From positions 1,054,001 through 1,118,000 of the forward strand of contig NZ_CP107928.1 in NCBI RefSeq assembly GCF_036030735.1: a DNA stretch of 64,000 bases, read 5' to 3'. Origin of the DNA: Streptomyces sp. NBC_00425. GTDB taxonomy: Bacteria; Actinomycetota; Actinomycetes; Streptomycetales; Streptomycetaceae. Below, in pieces: positions 44,904 through 53,329 of this stretch. Made by a program: the position numbers and the translations under genes. How positions within the stretch are numbered: the stretch's first letter is position 1; the number at the start of each line of letters is the position of its first letter. The notes beneath the pieces are model-generated. The model worked only from the letters and a program-made list of their open reading frames with translations, did no database searches and was not told the origin of the DNA.

Positions 44904-46085
44904 GTGAGAACCGCGTACCCCGGCAGGCGGCCGGTGGCCGCCGTGGTGTCGCGGGACCGACCGCCCGCGCCTGCGGCGTGGGTGCGCAGGCTGCCGCTGC
45001 TGTACGTCGTCGTCCTTCTGCTGATCGAGCCGCTGACGCCCACGCAGTGGCCGGTGAGTTTCGCGCTGGTCGCCCTGCCGTTGCTGACGGCGTTCGCCCA
45101 CGGTCCGTCCGTCGTCGCCGGTGCGACGGTGTTCGCCGTCGTCTTCGAAGGGGTGCTGGCCGGCACCCCGTGCTGCGCGGGCCGGTCCGTCGGCTATCTG
45201 TGGGACCGCCACTACGTGGCCTCGTATGTCTGCACGGCCCTGGTGGGCGCCCTGGGCACGATCCTGGCGGCCCACCGGATCCGTCGTGAACGCACGCTCG
45301 CCGACGTGCGTTTCGTGGCCGACATCGCGCAGCGCGTCCTGCTCAGACCGGTCCCCCACCGCATCGGCAGCCTCCGCCTGGAGAGCCTCTACCTCTCCGC
45401 CGCGGCGGAGGCGCGCATCGGCGGCGACCTCTACGAGGCCGTCCCGACGCCGTTCGGGGTGCGGCTGCTCATCGGTGACGTGCGCGGCAAGGGCCTGCTC
45501 GCGGTGGAGACCGCGGCCGCCCTGCTGGGCGCGTTCCGTGAGGCGGCGTACGACGAGCCCGGTCTCCCGGCCCTGGCGGACCGCATGGAGACCAGCATGA
45601 GCCGCAGGGCGACGCTGACCGGCGGGCCCGACCCCGGCGAACGGTTCGTCACCGCAGTCTTCGCCGAGGTCCGCGCCGACGACCACGTCGTCCGGGTCGT
45701 CAACTGCGGTCACCCGCCCCCGCTGCTCATCGGGCCGGACGGGGTCCGCGAGCTCAACCGGGGGCCGTCGGCCCCGCCGCTCAACCTCGGCATGCTCGTC
45801 GGCGACCCGTATCACGTCGAGGACTACGCCTTCCGGCCCGGTGACCAACTCCTGCTGTACACGGACGGCGTCACCGAGACGCGCGATCCCGGCGGCGCGT
45901 TCTACCCACTGCACCGGCGACTGCGCTCCTGGGGGGTCCTGCCGCCCGACGAACTGCTCCGCCGGCTGCACACCGACCTGCTGGCCCACAGCCACGACCG
46001 GCTGCAGGACGACATCGCGGCCCTCACCGCGTGTCTGCTCGCCGAGGAGGAGTGTGCGCCTCGGGACGGGGCGGTACTCGACTGA
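44904..46085 (+). CDS. Membrane-anchored PP2C (SpoIIE/RsbU-like) phosphatase
   Basis: A 393-residue protein with about four N-terminal membrane segments (residues 28-130) and a cytosolic PP2C domain (about 165-385). Metal-binding motifs are RIGGDLYEAVP and IGDVRGKGLLAVE, with NCGHPPPLLI and LLLYTDGVTETRD downstream. It probably dephosphorylates an anti-sigma factor antagonist. GTG 44904 is preferred because AGGAG lies seven to eight bases upstream; the in-frame ATG 44853 adds an implausible Pro/Arg segment. No sensor domain is visible apart from the membrane region. Confidence 0.88.
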   Translation: MRTAYPGRRPVAAVVSRDRPPAPAAWVRRLPLLYVVVLLLIEPLTPTQWPVSFALVALPLLTAFAHGPSVVAGATVFAVVFEGVLAGTPCCAGRSVGYLWDRHYVASYVCTALVGALGTILAAHRIRRERTLADVRFVADIAQRVLLRPVPHRIGSLRLESLYLSAAAEARIGGDLYEAVPTPFGVRLLIGDVRGKGLLAVETAAALLGAFREAAYDEPGLPALADRMETSMSRRATLTGGPDPGERFVTAVFAEVRADDHVVRVVNCGHPPPLLIGPDGVRELNRGPSAPPLNLGMLVGDPYHVEDYAFRPGDQLLLYTDGVTETRDPGGAFYPLHRRLRSWGVLPPDELLRRLHTDLLAHSHDRLQDDIAALTACLLAEEECAPRDGAVLD

Positions 46086-46142
46086 CTCTTACGGAGTCGT
46101 GACGTGGCGGGCGCGGAGCACGGTCCGGGCGGTCCGCCGCCC

Positions 46143-46148
46143 TAACGT
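46143..46148 (+). promoter_or_regulatory. -10 element of a leaderless promoter for the epimerase
   Basis: TAACGT ends seven bases before the A of ATG 46155, placing transcription start at the start codon. The preceding phosphatase gene ends 58 bases upstream. Confidence 0.5.
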
Positions 46149-46154
46149 GGAGCC

Positions 46155-47156
46155 ATGCGTGTACTGGTCACCGGCGGTGCCGGGTTCATCGGGTCCCATG
46201 TCGTCGAGGCGCTCCGCGCGCACGGGCACGAACCCGTCGTGTTCGACGTGCGGGCCGACCCCGCCGCGGACGTGCGCGACGAACAGGCCGTGGCCCGCGC
46301 CCTGGCCGGGGTCGACGCTGTGTGCCACCAGGCCGCCATGGTCGGGCTGGGCGCCGGGTTCGCCGATGCCGTGGAGTACGTCTCCCGCAACGACCTGGGC
46401 ACCGCCGTCCTGCTGACGGCCATGGCCGCGCAGGGCGTGCGGCGGCTGGTGCTGGCCGGCTCGATGGTCGTCTACGGGGAAGGGCGGTACGCGTGCGCGC
46501 GGCACGGCGTGGTGCGGCCGGGGCCCCGGGTCGTCGCCGACCTTGCGGCCGGGCGTTTCGAGCCGCGCTGTCCGGAGTGCGGCCGGGAACTGTCCCCCGG
46601 GCTGGTCGGCGAGGACGCGGCGGCGGACCCGCGCAACGTGTACGCCGCCACCAAACTCGCTCAGGAGCATCTGGCCGCCGCGTGGGCGCGGTCGACGGGC
46701 GGGTCGGTGGTGTCGCTGCGCTATCACAACGTCTACGGGCCGAGGATGCCCCGGGACACCCCGTACGCCGGGGTCGCCTCCTTCTTCCGTTCGGCGCTCG
46801 CCCGGGGCGAGGCGCCGCGCGTGTTCGAGGACGGGCTGCAGCGGCGGGACTTCGTGCACGTACGGGACGTGGCGGCGGCCAACGCGGCCGCGCTGGAGGC
46901 CGATCCGGCCGCCGGCGCGCTCACCGCGTACAACACCGGCAGCGGTGAGCCGCACACCGTCGGCGAGATGGCGGCGGCGCTGGCCGCCGCCCACGGCGGC
47001 CCCGAGCCGGTCGTGACCGGCGAGTACCGGCTGGGGGACGTCCGGCACGTCACGGCCGACTCGTCCCGGCTGCGGGCGGAGCTGGGCTGGAAGCCGCAGG
47101 TCGGCTTCACGGAAGGCATGCGGGAGTTCGCGTCGGCGGGTATGCGCGACGCGTAG
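46155..47156 (+). CDS. NAD-dependent epimerase/dehydratase with zinc-knuckle insertion
   Basis: A 333-residue extended SDR. The cofactor motif TGGAGFIG is at residues 7-14, catalytic Ser103 in AGSMVVYGEG and the YxxxK pair Tyr163/Lys167 in NVYAATK. Between serine and tyrosine is a roughly 40-residue insertion with Cys114, His117, Cys139 and Cys142 (CARH, then CPECG), which looks like a zinc-binding knuckle. The substrate is presumably a nucleotide sugar. The mRNA is probably leaderless. It is convergent with the two-component system and near glycosyltransferase genes, suggesting a cell-surface glycan role. Confidence 0.87.
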   Translation: MRVLVTGGAGFIGSHVVEALRAHGHEPVVFDVRADPAADVRDEQAVARALAGVDAVCHQAAMVGLGAGFADAVEYVSRNDLGTAVLLTAMAAQGVRRLVLAGSMVVYGEGRYACARHGVVRPGPRVVADLAAGRFEPRCPECGRELSPGLVGEDAAADPRNVYAATKLAQEHLAAAWARSTGGSVVSLRYHNVYGPRMPRDTPYAGVASFFRSALARGEAPRVFEDGLQRRDFVHVRDVAAANAAALEADPAAGALTAYNTGSGEPHTVGEMAAALAAAHGGPEPVVTGEYRLGDVRHVTADSSRLRAELGWKPQVGFTEGMREFASAGMRDA

Positions 47157-47186
47157 CACCGCACAAGGCCGGTGGTGCTGCCTGTG

Positions 47187-48305
47187 TCATGAAGCTGCCG
47201 CGGGCAGCACCACCTCGAAACGGCACCCGCCGGGGATGTTGTGCACGGTGGCCCGGCCCCGGTGCGCCTCCACGATGCCGCGGACGATCGCCAGGCCGAG
47301 TCCGGCGCCCGCCGGCGGTGTCCGGGCGTGGGTGCCGCGCCAGCCGGTGTCGAAGACGCGGGCGAGGTCCTCCTCGGGAATGCCGCCGCAGCTGTCGGAG
47401 ACGGACAGCACCACGCCGTCGGGGGAGCGTTCGGCGGCCACCATGACGGTGCCGTCGGCGGGCGTCCGGCGGATGGCGTTGACCAGCAGGTTGCCGAGGA
47501 CCCGGCTCATCTCCTTGCCGTCCACCTCGACCGGCAGGGGTTCCACCCGGTCACCCACCAGTCGTACGCCGTGCTCGTGGGCCAGCGGGTACGCCCCGGC
47601 GAGTGCGTCGCCGACCAGGTCGTAGACGGACATCCGGGCCGGGGACAGGGCGAGGGCGCCGGCGTGGATGCGGGAGAGCTCGAAGAGGTCGCCGACCATG
47701 CCGTTGAGACGTTCGACCTCGGTGCGGATCTGGCGCAGATAGCGGCCGGGGTCGGCTGCGACGCCGTCCTCCAGCGCCTCGGACATCGCGCGCAGGCCCG
47801 CGAGCGGGGTGCGCAGATCGTGCGAGATCCAGGCGACGAGTTCCCGCCGGGACGACTCCAGAGCCCGCTCACGCTCACGGGACTCGGCGAGTTTCGCGCT
47901 GGTGGCCTCCAGCTCCCGGCTCAGCGCGGCGAGTTCGGCGGTAGCCGGTCCGTCGGGTGCGGTGAAGTCGCCGCCGTCACCGAAGGAGCGGGCCGCGAGG
48001 GCGAGTTCGCGGCTGCGGGCGACCACCCAGCGGCCGAGCGCCGACGCCGTGGCAAAGGAGACGACGGCCGCCATCGCGACCACCGTGGTGACCACGCTCA
48101 GGTCGTGCGGGGACAGGAACATCGCCTGCGCCACCGCCAGGGTACCCGCGAGCATGGCGGTCACGGCGACGGCCGCCACCACGGTCAGCGAGCTGGTCAG
48201 CGACCGGCGGCGCAGCAGCCACAGGGCGCTCGCGCCGAGCAGCCCGGCCGCGCCGGCGCCGAGCAGGGCGTACAGGGCGATGAGAAGGGTGTCGCGCACG
48301 GTCAC
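47187..48305 (-). CDS. Sensor histidine kinase
   Basis: A 372-residue membrane kinase with two or three N-terminal helices (residues 6-95), a HAMP-like linker, the H-box WISHDLRTPLAGLRAM with phosphorylatable His162, and a HATPase domain with NLLVNAIRRTP, SDSCGGIPEE and GAGLGLAIVRG. There is almost no extracytoplasmic loop, so it probably senses within the membrane or through a partner. The GTG start at 48305 overlaps the response regulator stop as GTGA, making a cognate pair. Confidence 0.92.
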   Translation of the reverse strand: MTVRDTLLIALYALLGAGAAGLLGASALWLLRRRSLTSSLTVVAAVAVTAMLAGTLAVAQAMFLSPHDLSVVTTVVAMAAVVSFATASALGRWVVARSRELALAARSFGDGGDFTAPDGPATAELAALSRELEATSAKLAESRERERALESSRRELVAWISHDLRTPLAGLRAMSEALEDGVAADPGRYLRQIRTEVERLNGMVGDLFELSRIHAGALALSPARMSVYDLVGDALAGAYPLAHEHGVRLVGDRVEPLPVEVDGKEMSRVLGNLLVNAIRRTPADGTVMVAAERSPDGVVLSVSDSCGGIPEEDLARVFDTGWRGTHARTPPAGAGLGLAIVRGIVEAHRGRATVHNIPGGCRFEVVLPAAAS

Positions 48306-49063
48306 TCCTCACCGGTGTCGGCGGAGGCCGCCGGGTCGAAGCGGTAGCCGACGCCCCACACCGTCTGGATCAGACGGGGCCGGGCAGGATCGTCCTCGAC
48401 CTTGTTGCGCAGCCGCCGGACGTGCACCGTGACGGTCGACAGGTCGCCGAAGTCCCAGCCCCACACCTCCCGCATCAGGTCCTCGCGGCTGAACGCCCGG
48501 CCGGGATGGCGCAGGAAGAACGCCAGGAGGTCGAACTCGCGCAGGGTGAGCGCCAGTTCGGTGCCGCCTCGGGTGGCGCGGCGGGCCGCCGGGTCGAGGG
48601 TGAGTCCGGCCGCGCCGAGGGACCGCACGCCCGCCTCGGGCCGGCTGCGGCGCAGCACGGACTCCACCCTGAGCACCAGCTCCCGGGGGCTGAACGGCTT
48701 GGTGACGTAGTCGTCCGCGCCGACCTCCAGGCCGAGGATGCGGTCGTCCTCGTCGCCTCGGGCGGTGAGCATGATGACCGGGACGGGGCCACGGCCGCGC
48801 AGCCTCCGGCACACCTCGAGGCCGTCCATGCCGGGCAGCATCAGGTCGAGGACCACCAGGTCGGGCCAGTGGGCGGTGGCGCCGGCGAGGGCGGAGGGCC
48901 CGTCACCCGCCCGGTCCACCAGGTATCCGGCGCGGTCGAGGTAGCCCGCGACGACCTCGGCCACGGTCGGGTCGTCGTCGACGACGAGGACCCGGGCCCG
49001 GGTGGCCGGGGCCCCTCGGCTCGCGGAGGCGTCCGCGGCCTGCTCGTACGGCTGCTGTTCCAT
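48302..49063 (-). CDS. OmpR/PhoB-family response regulator
   Basis: A 253-residue response regulator. The receiver domain (about 24-138) has Asp30/Asp31, phospho-acceptor Asp73 (VVLDLMLPGMDG) and the KPFSPREL lysine. A winged-helix effector domain follows (about 155-245; LTLREFDLLAFFLRHPGRAF, GDLSTVTVHVRRLRNKVEDD). ATG 49063 heads the regulator-kinase operon. It is divergent from the GT2 gene 127 bases away, which makes that operon a likely target. Confidence 0.93.
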   Translation of the reverse strand: MEQQPYEQAADASASRGAPATRARVLVVDDDPTVAEVVAGYLDRAGYLVDRAGDGPSALAGATAHWPDLVVLDLMLPGMDGLEVCRRLRGRGPVPVIMLTARGDEDDRILGLEVGADDYVTKPFSPRELVLRVESVLRRSRPEAGVRSLGAAGLTLDPAARRATRGGTELALTLREFDLLAFFLRHPGRAFSREDLMREVWGWDFGDLSTVTVHVRRLRNKVEDDPARPRLIQTVWGVGYRFDPAASADTGEE

Positions 49064-49173
49064 ACGGCCAGCCTCGCACCGTCGGCCGCCCCGCGTCGTC
49101 CCGCGGCCCCCCTCCCGCGTCGACGTCCGTGTTTCGTAAGGAGCCGGAGTCCGAAATGTCCAATTCCCGTTCG

Positions 49174-49179
49174 TAGGGT
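49174..49179 (+). promoter_or_regulatory. -10 element upstream of the GT2 gene
   Basis: TAGGGT precedes the start region by 7-10 bases (GTG 49187, ATG 49190), consistent with a leaderless or nearly leaderless transcript. No good -35 is visible (about CCGAAATG), so activation by the divergent response regulator is plausible. Confidence 0.5.
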
Positions 49180-49189
49180 GAGAGACGTG

Positions 49190-49939
49190 ATGACCCCTCC
49201 CCCGCTCGAGGACGTCGATGTCGTCCTCCCCTGTCTGAACGAGGCCGAGGCGCTCCCCTGGGTGCTCGCCCGCATTCCCTCCGGCTGGCGTGCGCTCGTC
49301 GTCGACAACGGTTCCACCGACGGCTCGGCGGACATCGCCCGGCGCCTCGGCGCCGTCGTCGTCGAGGAGCCGCGCCGTGGCTTCGGCGCGGCCTGCCATG
49401 CCGGACTGAGCGCCGCGACCGCCGAAGTCGTGTGCTTCTGCGACTGCGACGCCTCACTCGACCCGGCCCTGCTCGTGCCGTTCGTGCGCGAGGTCCGACG
49501 CCGTGAGGCCGACCTGGTCCTCGGGCGCAGACGCCCGCAGGGCCGCGGCGCGTGGCCCGCGCACGCCCGGGCCGGCAACATCGCGCTCGCCCGGATGCTG
49601 CGCCGCCGCACCGGGCTGCGGCTGCACGACCTCGGTCCGCTGCGCGCCGCCCGCCGGGAGGCGCTTCTCGGGCTCGGTCTGACCGACCGGCGCAGCGGTT
49701 ACCCGCTGCAGATGGTCGTGCGGGCCGCCGACGCCGGCTGGCGGGTGGCCGAGCACGACGTCCCGTATCTGCCGCGGTCCGGCGCGTCCAAGGTGACGGG
49801 CACCTGGCGCGGCACCTGGCAGGCGGTGCGCGACATGAGCCGCGTGCTGGCCGAACCCCCGACGCCGGCATCGGCGCCCGCGGCGAGCACGGATCCCGCT
49901 TCGGCTCCCGTGCCCGCGCAGGAAGGCGTCCGCCGATGA
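49190..49939 (+). CDS. GT2-family glycosyltransferase
   Basis: A 249-residue GT-A fold transferase. DVVLPCLNEAEALPWVL is the nucleotide-binding strand, VVDNGSTDGSADIARRLGA is typical of GT2, and CFCDCDAS contains the DxD-type metal motif as DCD. There is no membrane segment. It resembles dolichol-phosphate-mannose-synthase-like enzymes. The last 30 residues are Ala/Pro/Ser-rich. It overlaps the next gene by four bases (ATGA), so GT2, DUF2064 and methyltransferase genes are co-translated. Confidence 0.88.
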   Translation: MTPPPLEDVDVVLPCLNEAEALPWVLARIPSGWRALVVDNGSTDGSADIARRLGAVVVEEPRRGFGAACHAGLSAATAEVVCFCDCDASLDPALLVPFVREVRRREADLVLGRRRPQGRGAWPAHARAGNIALARMLRRRTGLRLHDLGPLRAARREALLGLGLTDRRSGYPLQMVVRAADAGWRVAEHDVPYLPRSGASKVTGTWRGTWQAVRDMSRVLAEPPTPASAPAASTDPASAPVPAQEGVRR

Positions 49940-50553
49940 CCACCCTGCTCGTCGTCGCCAAGGAACCGCGGCCGGGCCGGGTGAAGACCCGCCTCACCCC
50001 GCCGTTCACGCCCGCCGAGGCCGCCGCGCTCGCCGAGGCGGCCCTCGATGACACCCTGCGCACGGTCGCCGCGACACCCGCCGAGCGTCGCGTGCTCGTG
50101 CTGGACGGGGAGAGCGGACCGTGGCTGCCGCCCGGCTTCGACGTCGTGCCGCAGTGCCCGGGCGGTCTCGACGAGCGGCTCGCCACGGCCTTCGCCGGAT
50201 GCGAAGGTCCGGCCCTGCTGATCGGGATGGACACCCCCCAGGTGACACCGGGGCTGCTCACCGTGGACTTCGACGGGTACGACGCCTGCTTCGGCCCCGC
50301 CGAGGACGGCGGTTTCTGGGCGCTCGGGCTGGCCCACCCCGACCCGGATCTGCTGCGCGGGGTGCCGATGTCGACGGCCGCCACCGGCGCGGTGCAGCGG
50401 GCTCGTCTCGTCGCCGCCGGACTGCGCGTGCGCGATCTGCCGCGCCTGCGGGACGTGGACACGTCCGCCGACGCGCAGGCGGTCGCCGCAGGCGCCCCGC
50501 ACGGCCGCTTCGCCGCCGCCCTGGCCCGGCTCCGCGCGGTCGGCAGCCGATGA
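49936..50553 (+). CDS. DUF2064/TIGR04282-type putative glycosyltransferase
   Basis: A 205-residue nucleotidyl- or glycosyltransferase-like protein. It opens with LLVVAKEPRPGRVKTRLTPP, characteristic of DUF2064, and has LLIGMDTPQVTP (DTP in place of a DxD motif) and AEDGGFWALGL. Members often neighbour GT2 enzymes, and some databases name them after arsenosugar biosynthesis, though no ArsS-type radical SAM gene is present here. The start and stop each overlap neighbours as ATGA. Confidence 0.85.
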   Translation: MTTLLVVAKEPRPGRVKTRLTPPFTPAEAAALAEAALDDTLRTVAATPAERRVLVLDGESGPWLPPGFDVVPQCPGGLDERLATAFAGCEGPALLIGMDTPQVTPGLLTVDFDGYDACFGPAEDGGFWALGLAHPDPDLLRGVPMSTAATGAVQRARLVAAGLRVRDLPRLRDVDTSADAQAVAAGAPHGRFAAALARLRAVGSR

Positions 50554-51455
50554 GCACGACGCGCGAGGCGGTGACGCACGAGATGTTGACGCACGAGGTG
50601 TTGACGAACGAGGTGATGACGAACCATGTGACGACGAACGAGGCGGTCACGAACACGGTGGTCACGCGCGAGGCGGCGACACGCGAGGCGTCGCCGCGTG
50701 ACGGAGCGGTGCACGGCTGGTCCCGCGCCGACCCGTACGCCGAGGCCCTGCGGGCCGGCCGCGGGCCGCTCTTCCTTCGCCGGGGGGACGGCTGGCTGCT
50801 GCCCCTGGACGTGGAGCGCTGGTGCGGGCGCGCCGACGCCGTGGACCGGCAGGTCCTGGACCGCTGCGAGGGCGCCGTCCTCGACGTCGGCTGCGGCCCC
50901 GGACGGCTGGTCGCCGAGCTCGCGTCCCGGGGCCGGACCGCGCTGGGCATCGACGTCAGCGAGGCCGCCGTCCGGCACACCGTCCGGCTCGGCGGCCCCG
51001 CGCTGCGGCGCTCGGTCTTCGAGCCGCTCCCCGGGGAGGGCCGCTGGGGCACCGCCCTGCTCGTCGACGGCAACGTCGGCATCGGCGGCGACGCGGGCGC
51101 CCTGCTCGAAAGGCTGGCCGGGGCACTGCTCCCCGGCGGCCTGCTGATCGCCGAGACGGCTCCCGTGGACGTCGACGAGCGCATCAGCGTCCGTCTCGTC
51201 GACGTCCGGGGCGGGGCCGGCGCCCCGTTCCCCTGGGCCCGGCTCGGCACCCGGGCACTGCTCCGGCACACCGGCCCGTCGGGCTGGCGGGCGGCCGATC
51301 AGTGGTCGGCGGGCGGCCGTTGCTTCGTCGCCCTGCGCAGCCCCGACCGCCGGCGCAGCGCGAGCAGCAGCGCCGAGCCGCCGAAGAGCGCGGCCGTGAT
51401 CAGCAGCCAGCGGGCGAGGAAGCCGTCCGCGGACATCCCGGTCGCCGACCGGTAA
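50550..51455 (+). CDS. Class I SAM-dependent methyltransferase with N-terminal pentapeptide repeats
   Basis: A 301-residue protein. Residues 3-47 are nine copies of a five-residue unit of the form xT(R/H/N)E(A/V). The methyltransferase core (about 50-265) has the SAM motif GAVLDVGCGPGRLVAELA near residue 110, then LGIDVSEAAV. The core normally ends around RCFVALRS; the last 45-50 residues (Ser/Arg-rich) are read antisense to the membrane protein gene, with which it overlaps by 157 bases. This suggests loss of an earlier stop or a misassigned end. Its ATG overlaps the DUF2064 stop. Confidence 0.82.
   Translation: MSTTREAVTHEMLTHEVLTNEVMTNHVTTNEAVTNTVVTREAATREASPRDGAVHGWSRADPYAEALRAGRGPLFLRRGDGWLLPLDVERWCGRADAVDRQVLDRCEGAVLDVGCGPGRLVAELASRGRTALGIDVSEAAVRHTVRLGGPALRRSVFEPLPGEGRWGTALLVDGNVGIGGDAGALLERLAGALLPGGLLIAETAPVDVDERISVRLVDVRGGAGAPFPWARLGTRALLRHTGPSGWRAADQWSAGGRCFVALRSPDRRRSASSSAEPPKSAAVISSQRARKPSADIPVADR
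50556..50690 (+). repeat. Nine 15-bp tandem repeats inside the methyltransferase gene
   Basis: Nine in-frame 15-bp units run from 50556 to 50690 with consensus (G/T)TGACGAACGAGGTG. They encode units such as VTHEM, LTHEV, LTNEV, MTNHV, TTNEA, VTNTV, VTREA and ATREA. The period is exact and indels are absent, as expected for a translated minisatellite. Confidence 0.92.
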
Positions 51456-51850
51456 CGCTCCTCCACACGCCCGCCGATCAGCGGGAACCACACCAGCAGG
51501 AGCAGCCCGGACAGAGCGGCCGGCACCCGCACGTACAGGACCCACGCGCGGTGGCCGGCCGCCTCGAGCGACCTCACGGCCACACGGTCGGCCATCGTGT
51601 ACAGCGGCAGCAGCACCAGGTCGTGGAGGAGCGCCGCGCCCACGAACCACAGGGCCACCGCCGACCAGTCGTCCGCCAGCAGCCGCACCCCCGCATAGCC
51701 GGCCAGCGCGAACGAGCAGGCCAGCAGCAGCAGCGGGAACGGGCCGGCGGTGTTGGCCCCGGGCCGGACGCCGCTCGCCTTGGCACCGGGCGGACGGCTG
51801 CCCGCCGTCGCGCCGTGCCGCCTCGCAGGTCGCCTCACAGGTCGCCTCAC
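51299..51850 (-). CDS. Membrane protein of unknown function
   Basis: A 183-residue protein with four likely transmembrane helices (for example FPLLLLACSFALAGYAGVRL and WLLITAALFGGSALLLAL) after a basic N-terminus. No family was recognised with confidence. GTG 51850 has GAGGAG six bases upstream. Its N-terminal codons are part of a 12-bp repeat. It follows the molybdopterin oxidoreductase gene on the same strand after 58 bases and may be co-transcribed, perhaps as a membrane partner. Its 3' end overlaps the convergent methyltransferase gene. Confidence 0.7.
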   Translation of the reverse strand: MRRPVRRPARRHGATAGSRPPGAKASGVRPGANTAGPFPLLLLACSFALAGYAGVRLLADDWSAVALWFVGAALLHDLVLLPLYTMADRVAVRSLEAAGHRAWVLYVRVPAALSGLLLLVWFPLIGGRVEERYRSATGMSADGFLARWLLITAALFGGSALLLALRRRSGLRRATKQRPPADH

Positions 51851-51854
51851 AGGT
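51819..51854. repeat. Three 12-bp tandem repeats at the start of the membrane protein gene
   Basis: CGCCTCGCAGGT, CGCCTCACAGGT and CGCCTCACAGGT are contiguous. On the minus strand each exact copy contains GTGAGG, so the start-codon region is duplicated and GTG codons occur at both 51850 and 51838. Confidence 0.85.
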
Positions 51855-51908
51855 CTCTCCTCACCGGGGTGTTCACAGCTCGCCGCACAGCTCGTTCCAC
51901 CGGCGCCG

Positions 51909-53228
51909 TCACAGCTCGCCGAACGTCAGCCGGGCGACCCACTTGGTGTTCAGCACGCCGGGCGCGGCGGGCACGATGATCCGGGCCGGGAATCCGTGGT
52001 CGGGGGTCAGCGGCTCGCCGTTGACGTCCAGGGCGAGCAGGGAGCGCGGATCGCGCACCTGGTCGGCGCGCAGCGCCGCCCGGCGGAAGGCCCCGCTCCG
52101 CTGCAGCGACTCGACCAGGACGTCGGGCGCCGCGTCCGCGTCGTGACCGACCAGGGCGGCGAGATCGCGCAGCCGCACGCCCCGCCACCACTGGTCGGAG
52201 GTGGACCAGCCCTCCACGCACGCGATGGGCAGCGCCGCACTGTGCAGGGGGAGGTCGAGCAGCTCGGCCCGGCTCAGCCGGACGGTTGCGGCGGGCCCGG
52301 TGACGGTCAGCCGCCACGCGTCCGCGCTCGTCTCGGCCGCGACGATCCCCCGGGACGCGGCCGTCTTGTTGATCTGGAAGCCGCCGGGTCCGCTGCCCGG
52401 CTCCGCGCCCCCGTGCGGCGCGAGGAGGGCCGTCCGCCGGGCGAGCCCGTCGAAGCTGCGCCCCGCCGTCGTGAGGAACAGCAGCAGGGACCCGCCTCCG
52501 ACCAGCCACAGCGCGCCCCGCCGCGTCACCGTGGGTTCCGCGGGACGCGGCGCGGCCAGCGAGACCTCCGCGCCTCGGGCGGCCTCCTCCGACGCAGGCT
52601 CCGGCCCGTCCCTAGAGGGCTCCGGCTCGTCCCGCAGCCGGCGCAGGTTGCGTACCGCGGCCGGCGTGCGCAGCACCGCGTGCACCGCGAACGCGGCGAA
52701 GAACACCCACGCCCCGTAGAAGTGCAACGGGTAGAAGGAGCCCGGGAAGACGTAGTCCAGCTGGACGTTGAGCACGCCGGTGACGAACTCGAAGAGCGCG
52801 CCGCCGACCAGCAGGAGCAGCGACAGGCGTTCCAGCGCATGGGTGAGCGACCGCGCGGGCGGCAGCGTGAACAGCCGGGGGATCACCGACCACAGCTTCG
52901 CGAGCAGGACGGGGATCAGGGTGATCCCGAGCGTGACGTGGACGCCCTGGGTGAGTCGGTAGAGCCAGGGCGGATCCGTCGGCCACGCGAAGAGATAGAA
53001 GCCGAGCAGCCCCTTGTCCGGGGTCTTGTCGTTCACGGGCGAGAGATCCGGGTTGTACGCGGCGTACGACAGCAGCCCCGTCACGAACAGCACGGTGATC
53101 CCGCCGAGCAGCACGATGCCGAGCACGGAGGTGAACCACGGACCGCGCAGCGGACTGCGCCAGAACCGGGGGGAGGTCGGCAGGCGGGGGGAGGCGGACA
53201 GGGACGGCAGGGTGGGCAACCGTGACAT
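51909..53228 (-). CDS. Cytochrome b-like/molybdopterin-dependent oxidoreductase fusion
   Basis: A 439-residue protein. Residues 25-205 hold about four membrane helices with histidines (LTQGVHVTLGITLIPVLLAK, HFYGAWVFFAAFAVHAVL) suiting a cytochrome b561-like heme domain. Another helix lies near 245-262. The C-terminal part (about 285-439) is a sulfite-oxidase-type molybdopterin domain with the likely Mo-ligand cysteine in LPIACVEGWSTSDQWW and the GFPARIIVP motif. It should move electrons between a substrate and the membrane; the substrate is unknown. TACGGT (complement of 53235-53240) seven bases before ATG 53228 suggests a leaderless mRNA. Confidence 0.87.
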   Translation of the reverse strand: MSRLPTLPSLSASPRLPTSPRFWRSPLRGPWFTSVLGIVLLGGITVLFVTGLLSYAAYNPDLSPVNDKTPDKGLLGFYLFAWPTDPPWLYRLTQGVHVTLGITLIPVLLAKLWSVIPRLFTLPPARSLTHALERLSLLLLVGGALFEFVTGVLNVQLDYVFPGSFYPLHFYGAWVFFAAFAVHAVLRTPAAVRNLRRLRDEPEPSRDGPEPASEEAARGAEVSLAAPRPAEPTVTRRGALWLVGGGSLLLFLTTAGRSFDGLARRTALLAPHGGAEPGSGPGGFQINKTAASRGIVAAETSADAWRLTVTGPAATVRLSRAELLDLPLHSAALPIACVEGWSTSDQWWRGVRLRDLAALVGHDADAAPDVLVESLQRSGAFRRAALRADQVRDPRSLLALDVNGEPLTPDHGFPARIIVPAAPGVLNTKWVARLTFGEL

Positions 53229-53329
53229 GCGCCGACCGTAGGCCGACGCGACCGGGCAACGGGGCCTTCGACACATGACGAAACGCTGACGTCCACGGGC
53301 TCGGCGGCGCCGACGGGCCCGCGGCGGCC

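Noticed and set aside
49936..50553. Arsenosugar biosynthesis gene
   Set aside because: The database name for this family comes from other contexts; no ArsS-type radical SAM or ArsM gene lies nearby.
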